Shown here: positions 58,107 to 64,000 of the stretch, in pieces
Position numbering within the stretch: position 1 is the stretch's first letter
Layout: each line of letters opens with the position of its first letter
Source: Ligustrum vulgare
Taxonomy: Eukaryota; Streptophyta; Magnoliopsida; Lamiales; Oleaceae
Assembly: GCA_963555705.1 (NCBI GenBank)
Contig: OY743176.1
Span: 43,291,026-43,355,025 of the forward strand
DNA length: 64,000 nt
Reading direction: 5' to 3'
Made by a program: the position numbers and the translations under genes
The notes under the pieces: generated by a model
Database searches by the model: none
Told to the model about the DNA's origin: nothing
Seen by the model: only the letters and a program-made list of their open reading frames with translations

Positions 58107-59422
58107 TGTTCACTCCGCAAGTGCACGGGTCGCGCAAGTAATAAAGTGGACATGAGTCCAATTATCGATCCCACAGAGATTGTTTTAAATCCTATTTTAG
58201 ACTACTACCTTAACCGGAACAAGAAATTTGTTTTGATTTGAGAAAGTTGTTTTGAAAACTAAAATAAAGATTAAACTAAAGAAATAAGGAAAATTTGATT
58301 TGTGAAAACTTATGAAATGAGTATGCTGGAATTGAGAATCCACATTAGTTCCATCAAGTATGTTAAAACTCCCTTTCAGAAAAGCATTAACGCCTATTCC
58401 TACGCACGACCCAACTATATTTCTATGTTGGATACGAATGTGCAAGAAAGCATTAAAAAACTGTGAATACTGTTGTAGATAACACGAAGCATAGGGGTAT
58501 GTTTCTATCCCCTATCGGACTTTGTGGCAATTGAAGCTAGTCTAATGAATTCTTAATCTTTCAAACTTAAGAAAACATAACCTAAAATCATACAATTGTT
58601 GATCAAGTAATTGCATAATAATAAAAGCACGCATCAATTGCTCAAACCCATGAATTAATTAAATTAAACATCAAAGTAACACATAAAATCCGGAATTTAA
58701 TGCTTCATCACAATTCTAACATTTAAACCTAGCCTAGATACATAATTGACTAAAAACAAACAAGAAAAATGGATAGATGTCACCCTATTCATCCCTTGAT
58801 CTTCAGTCTTCAATTGTGTTCTTGGCGTGGCATGGATCCCTCGGCAATTCGACAGCGTTCTGGCATGAAATAAGACAATTGGGAACCCCTTATTTCGTGC
58901 CCCAAGCCATTGATTTATAGATGTTCACGAGAATTAGGTTACTTGGGGAGAAAGATTGCTAATTTTTACGCAAAAAGCCCAGTTGCGGCCCAGAAGTTTA
59001 ACCCTGCGACTGCATGGTTCAAAATGTCGCTGCAGTACGACTCTGCAGGTATGTTTCAGTCGCTGATTTTGTTGATCGTACCATGCGGTCGCATGGTTTT
59101 AATACCATACGACCGCATGGTTACTCTTGATCGTACCATGCGGTCGCATGGTTTTAATACCATGGTGAACTTCTGATTTCCTCCAAATTTGATTTCTTCT
59201 TCCAATTGGCCCTTCAATTAACTGCACCAACTCTTGATTTGCTTACTTTGACACTTTTAACACCCAATTGCTCAATTTTGCCTTTAATTCCTTTGTTTTC
59301 ACGACTTTTGGGTTATTCCTGAAATATAAACAAATGACCTAAAATAAATAGAAAATATTCTTGAACAGACAATAAAAGTCCTACTTTTAGGATAGAAATA
59401 AGTGTATGAAATACACTTATCA
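58107..59422 (-). mobile_element. Solo Athila-like LTR inserted in gag
   Basis: A perfect target duplication GAGCA (58102-58106 and 59423-59427). On the minus strand it starts TGATAAGTGTATTTCATACA and ends GTGAACA, the same family as the 5' LTR of element D (61362-62755) but opposite in direction. Removing it rejoins the gag frame. The short frames inside are not genes. Confidence 0.95.
58980..59165. repeat. GCGGTCGC-type palindromes in the solo LTR
   Basis: CCATGCGGTCGCATGG at 59081 and 59136 (a 55-bp tandem duplication) and CCATACGACCGCATGG at 59105, with decayed relatives at 58985-59050 (GCGACTGCATGG, TGTCGCTGCAG). Arms are 7 bp around a 2-base centre. Confidence 0.9.
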
Positions 59423-60600
59423 GAGCATTTCAAGAAAGTTATCTCAAGTTGCCCACATCACCAGATTAGTGAGCAACTCCTGATGCAATATTTTTGTGAA
59501 GGACTATCACCTACGGATAGGAGCATGATAGAAACTGTAAGTGGAGATGCATTAATTGTTAAAACACCGAAACAAGCACAGACCCTGATTTCCAATATGG
59601 TTGTGAACATTCAGCAATTCAATTTGAATAAGGATATGCAAGTTCGCCACGTGAATGAGATAAGTGGTTCGAATATTGAAAATCAAATATCTGAACTAAC
59701 AAATCTTGTAAAACAACTTGTTGTAGGGAAGTTACAACAAGTCCAAAGCTGTGGGATATGCGCGAATTTTGGACATCCAACATATAATTGTCCAGTATTG
59801 CAAGAGGAAAATAGTGCCCAAGTGAATGCAAATAGCAATACAATCCATATTCCAACACCTACAACCCTGGATCCAGGGATAACCCCAATCTGAGCTATGG
59901 AAATAACAAGCCAGCGGGTTTTGTCTCCAATAGACCTCAAGAGCACTTTCAGCAACAAGAGAATATCCAACCTCAGGGGCAGTATAAAAAAGACCCCAAA
60001 ACTCAGGTATTTCTCTTGAAGATATGGTTAAAACATTGGCCTCTAATACATTACAATTTCAACAGTATGCCAAATCTAGCATTCAGAATTTAGAGAACCA
60101 AATGAGTCAAATGGCTACAGCCATTAACAGATTGGAAGCACAATCCGGAGGCAAATTACCATCTCAACCTAAAGTTAATCCAAGAAATGTGAGTGTCATA
60201 ACCCTGCGAACTAGAAAAGAGATTGAATGTTCGTGAAAGCAACCCCCAACACATGAAGAAGAAGAAGAAGATAAAGAAATTGACTAGGAAGAGGCCACTT
60301 CACAAACCCTGCAAGTAAAATCCAACTCTAACTCAATTGCTAAATAGACTCCACCCCCTTTTCCTAACAGGTTAGCAAAGACAAAAAAGAGGGCAAGGAA
60401 AAGGAGATGCTGGAGACGTTCAAAAAAGTTGAAGTAAACATTCCCCTGTTGGATTCAACCAAACAAATTCCGCGTTACACGAATTTTTCTAAGGATTTTT
60501 GCACCATTAAGAAGAAATTTAAGGGAAATGAGAAGGTGATGATGGGAGAAAATGTTTCTGCAGTGTTCTAGTAGAAATTACCTCCAAAATGCAAAGATCT
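59423..60600 (+). pseudogene. Athila-like Gag of element C, second part
   Basis: It continues HFKKVISSCPHHQISEQLL, TPKQAQTLISNM and the zinc knuckle CGICANFGHPTYNC. After stops it carries on with NLENQMSQMATAINRLEAQS and NPRNVSVITLR at 60024-60236. Further stops follow before the protease. Confidence 0.88.
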
Positions 60601-60604
60601 AGGT

Positions 60605-61033
60605 ATGTTTACTATCCCTTGTACAATAGGTGAAACTAAATTTGAGAAGGCCATGTTGGATTTAGGAGCTTCCATTAATATTATGCCACATTCAGTATAT
60701 GCTGCTTTGAAACTTGGACTTTTGAATAAAACTGGAGTTATGATTCAACTAGCTGACGGATTTGTTACCTATCCTAAGGGTATAGTTGAAGATGTTCTTG
60801 TACAAGTAAATAACTTGATTTTTCCTGCTGATTTCTACGTGCTTGATATGGAAAATATTGATCAAAATACTCCTATTTTGTTAGGAAGACCATTATTAAA
60901 AACATCTAAGACTAAGATATATGTTAATAGTAGCACAGTTACCATGGAGTTCGACGGTGAAATTGTTCAGTTCAATATTTATGATTCCATGAAAGATCTT
61001 GATGATTATAATTTCGTTATTCTATTGATGTAA
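60605..61033 (+). pseudogene. Athila-like aspartic protease of element C
   Basis: Contains TIGETKFEKAMLDLGASINI with the catalytic LDLGAS, then GVMIQLADG, IVEDVLVQVNN, FPADFYVLDM and ILLGRPLLKTSKTKI. It is open over 142 residues and ends near LDDYN. The region to 61361 matches the end of the coding part of element A, including a phrase ending KKKLSFGKPVDPG just before the stop. Confidence 0.88.
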
Positions 61034-61361
61034 ATGATTTTCCAGTACATGAAGTTTTCGAACTTAATTGAGAGGATGGTCAAAAGCTTGCCATTAACAA
61101 TCACCTTGAGAAAGAGAATGATGAGCTAATCTTGAATACTGACTTGCAGGGAAATGTTGTTGTGTACTGATTGCCCAAAGTTACCAAAATCAGGTAAAAT
61201 ATCTTGTATCGCACCACCAATTTCTAATGAGGAGCTTCCGGCCCTTGTTTTACAGGCCCTAATGAAGAGCATGAAGAAGAAATTGAGCTTTGGGAAACCA
61301 GTTGATCCCGGATGAAGGAGGAAGCAACCCGTTGAGCCAACGATAATAAATGAAGGAGCTG

Positions 61362-62755
61362 TGATAAGTGTATTTTATACACTTATTTCTATCCTAAAAG
61401 TAGGATTTTAATTGTTTATTCAAGAATATTTGCTATTTATTTTACGTCATTTGTTTATATTTCAGGAATAACCCAAAAATCGTGAAAACAATGGAATTAA
61501 AGCGAAAATCAAGCAATTGGATGTTAAAAGTGTCAAAGTAAGTAAATCAAGATTTAATATAGTTAATCAAAGGGCCAATTGGAAGAAGAAATCAAATTTG
61601 GAAGAAATCAGAAGTTCATGGGCTAAATTGCAACAATCGGAAGTTGGAGTACTTGCTACGCAATTAAAAGATAGGGACCAACTTGTAATATTTAAAAGAC
61701 AGAAATTACAATTAAGTGTAGAACCGTGCGGTCGCAAAAATTCGCAACTAAAAAAGACCTGCAGAGTCATGCGGCCGCAACATTTTGAACTGTGCGGTCG
61801 CAAGGTTATTCGACTAGGCCGCAGCTGGGCTTTTTGCGCGGAATTCAGTAGTTTTTCTCCTCAATTAACTTAATTTTCGGGGAAATCTATAAATACCAGA
61901 CCTAAGGCAAGAAATTAGGGGTTTCAAACTTGTCAAAGGTGATCCCGAAGGGCCGTCGAACTTTCAAGGAACCAACTGGCGCATGATTGAAGATTCTTCT
62001 ACAACATGGTGAAAAGGGTGATGAACTTCAATTATCATAGTTGTAATTTATCTTTTATCATGTTTTTAGGCTATAAATCTTGTGTTAGGATTGTAATGAA
62101 GTTTTAACTATTTGATTCCATGTTTTTACCAATTATTTAATATATGCAGTTTATGGGTTTGATGCAATTAAATAAGTGCCTTTATTATTATACAATTGTT
62201 TGGCCAGCTTTTGTATGATTGTCTTTATGATTTTCTATGTTCAAAAGAGTAGGATTTCATTAGAATCTATTTAATTGCCACAAAGTCCTATAGGGGATAA
62301 AAATATACCCATATGCTTTGTGTTATTTGCTATAATATTCATAGTTCTTTTAATGCCTTCTTACACGTTCGTATTCAACATAGAAATATAGTGGGTCGTG
62401 TGTAGGAATAGGCATTATTGCTTATCCAAAAGGGAGTTTTAATAACATTAGAAATATGGAGTTTCAAAACCCGTGAATTGTATTTAAATAATTTGGTCAA
62501 GATATGGATGATAGAGTCAAAATAGATTCATAATTCTAACGCATTTATTTTTATTCGTTTAAAATCAAATTTGTCAATTTTTTAGTTTAATCTTTATTTT
62601 AATTTTCAAAAACAAAATTTTCAGACTCAATCAAATCTCTAGTTCCGGTTAAGGTAGTAATCTAAAATACAATTTAACACAATCTCTGTGGGATCGATAC
62701 TTGGACTCACGTCCACTTTATTACTTTTGCAAACCGTGCACTTGCGGAGGGAACA
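61362..62755 (+). repeat. 5' LTR of element D
   Basis: It starts TGATAAGTGTATTTTATACA, carries palindromes at 61724-61830 and the GGGCTTTTTGCG phrase, and ends CGGAGGGAACA. The TATA-like CTATAAATACC lies near 61890. Confidence 0.9.
61724..61830. repeat. Palindromes in the element D LTR
   Basis: GTGCGGTCGCAA (61726), TGCGGCCGCA (61770-61779, perfect), TGTGCGGTCGCAAG (61791) and AGGCCGCAGC (61816). The middle pair is preceded by CTGCAGAGTC, like the GCAGAA before the pairs in elements A and B. Confidence 0.9.
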
Positions 62756-62761
62756 AGTTTT

Positions 62762-62779
62762 TGGCGCCGTTGCCGGGGA
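62762..62779 (+). promoter_or_regulatory. Primer-binding site of element D
   Basis: TGGCGCCGTTGCCGGGGA, an exact complement of the tRNA-Asp 3' end as I recall it, six bases after the LTR. Confidence 0.92.
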
Positions 62780-62932
62780 TTGTTCTTTAAATTTATTTTT
62801 AGATTAATTTCACTAATTCGGACTTTTTACCTGTTTTATTTTGTTTTATTTTTATTTTATTTACTCTTATCTTAGGATTTTAGTTTTAGTTTTAGTTTAG
62901 TCCCTAGTTTCTCAAATTTCTTATAGTTGTAT

Positions 62933-63990
62933 ATGCTGCGTTCAAAAAACGGGGATCTTTTTGAAGCTGACCCAAAAATAGAACATATGTTGCACCGTAG
63001 ATTAAGAGAGGTTAGAGAACTAGATAAATCAAAAAATCAAAAAAAATCAAATGGCAAACAACAATAATCTTCTACCCCCTGCTGATCCAATAAATGAAGA
63101 TGACATGTTGGTTGGTGACTTCATGACACCTCAGGTGGTTCAAAGTCAATCCAGCATAGTCTATCCACCATTTGGGCAGGAAAACTTCCAACTAAAAACT
63201 AATGTCATTAGTATGTTCCAAAACGGATAACAATTTCATGGGAGACCTGATAAAAACCCTCATACACATGTTTCTAAATTTTTAGACATGTGCCAACACT
63301 TTCAATATCAGGGTGTGTCTGATGATGCTATCAGACTCAGGTTATTCCCTTACACTCTGAAAGATAGAGCCGTTGACTAGTTAGATTCTCGCCCCGCTGC
63401 GAGTATTACCACTTGGAACGACTTGGTTCAAAAGTTTTGCACTAAATTCATGCCTCCAACGAAGGTTTCCAAACTGAGACATGAGATCACAGTGTTCTAG
63501 CAGCATGATGCTGAATCTTTTGATGATGCGTGGTATAGATTTAAGGGCATGCTGAGGAAGTGTCCAACCATGGGATCGCTCGAGGTGACCAAGTGAAGTT
63601 TTTCTATGAGGGATTACTTCCGCATTTTAAAAACATGGTTGACTCTTCATCAAATGGTGCTTTGGGAATAAAGACCATCGGACAGGCATTGGAGCTCTTT
63701 GAAAGGATAGAAAATACAATTGCCATGTGGGGATCGGACATGGTGGTTCCGAAGAAGACACCGGGAGTCTATGAAGTGGATGCGTACAATACCATATCAG
63801 CAAAGATTGACTCTTTGGATGCAAAAGTGGAGGGCATAGCACTAGTGAGTCATTCATCTAAAAGTGCTAAAGTGACTTGTGTGAGTGTAGTGCAAATCAC
63901 GCCACTACAGATTGCCCTATTCTGGCTTGTCCAGTGGAGCAAGTTGACTATGTACAATGGGGTCAACACCAGGATAACCCATACTCAAAA
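62933..63990 (+). pseudogene. Gag of element D, N-terminal part
   Basis: It starts MLRSKNGDLFEADPKIEH. Then come QFHGRPDKNPHTHVSKFLDM, LRLFPYTLKDRAVD, ITTWNDLVQKFCTKFMPPTK, LRHEITVF and WYRFKGMLRKCPTMG. These match the second main type of plant gypsy gag (Athila/Tat), distinct from those of A and C. Stops occur at about 63228, 63378 and 63498, and a frameshift near 63590. No zinc knuckle is reached. Confidence 0.85.
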
Positions 63991-64000
63991 AACTATAACC

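Larger units (their letters stand above)
56050..61361 (+). mobile_element. Athila-like element C, 5' part
   Basis: 5' LTR 56050-57412, primer-binding site, gag and protease homologous to element A, then cut at 61361 by element D; the remainder is outside the window. A solo LTR (58107-59422) splits gag. The element lies inside copia integrase. Its left target-duplication copy should be ATTCA (56045-56049), and the right copy is not visible. Confidence 0.88.
61362..64000 (+). mobile_element. Athila/Tat-like element D, 5' part
   Basis: 5' LTR 61362-62755, an intact tRNA-Asp primer-binding site at 62762-62779, and the beginning of gag; it runs off the window. It is inserted at the end of the protease region of element C. 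Confidence 0.88.

Overview
The window looks like AT-rich nuclear DNA from a flowering plant, probably a eudicot. It holds two plant genes in a dense, nested field of LTR retrotransposons, MITEs and a hAT transposon. The evidence for a plant is a SWEET sugar-transporter gene with clean GT-AG introns, an ATL-type RING-H2 gene, two Cassandra-type TRIM elements carrying 5S-rRNA-like sequence, and plant Athila/Tat-like, chromovirus-like and Ty1/copia elements. I cannot name the species.

Layout. 1-1950 (minus): first three coding exons and TATA box of a SWEET gene; the rest lies before base 1. 2232-2583: small nested MITEs. 3112-9386: one old Athila-like LTR in minus orientation, split by a solo copia LTR (3444-5235) and by a composite of a gypsy solo LTR plus two Cassandra elements (5832-8576, flanked by TCCTA repeats). 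9387-10082: a plus-strand LTR remnant with primer-binding site, head-to-head with the minus LTR. 10400-14010: a possible captured exon and a decayed minus-strand copia element. 14011-21852: a 7.8-kb minus-strand LTR element with no recognisable protein and large tandem-repeat blocks. 21997-34482: a Tat-like element with only gag/protease remnants, interrupted by a young Athila-like gag-protease element (26177-33608, TSD GGTTT). 34483-38185: the only large stretch without identified transposons, holding the intact ATL gene (35581-36366). 38761-45973: a complete but inactivated gypsy element (TSD GTTGA). 46004-about 48226: a broken hAT transposon. 48331-49771: nested Harbinger-type MITEs. 52142 to the end: a nest of copia, Athila-like element C, a solo LTR inside its gag (TSD GAGCA), and element D running off the window.

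The most unusual theme is that several unrelated LTR families carry groups of short CG-rich palindromes in the LTR upstream half (core CGGCCG, CGGTCGACCG or GCGGTCGC), often in pairs and, in three families, preceded by GCAGA. The same TTACGGCCGTAA-type cassette occurs in an Athila-like and in a chromovirus-like element. Two other observations stand out: LTR elements without reverse transcriptase that still show features of recent or competent insertion, and the composite gypsy/Cassandra unit with one shared target-site duplication.
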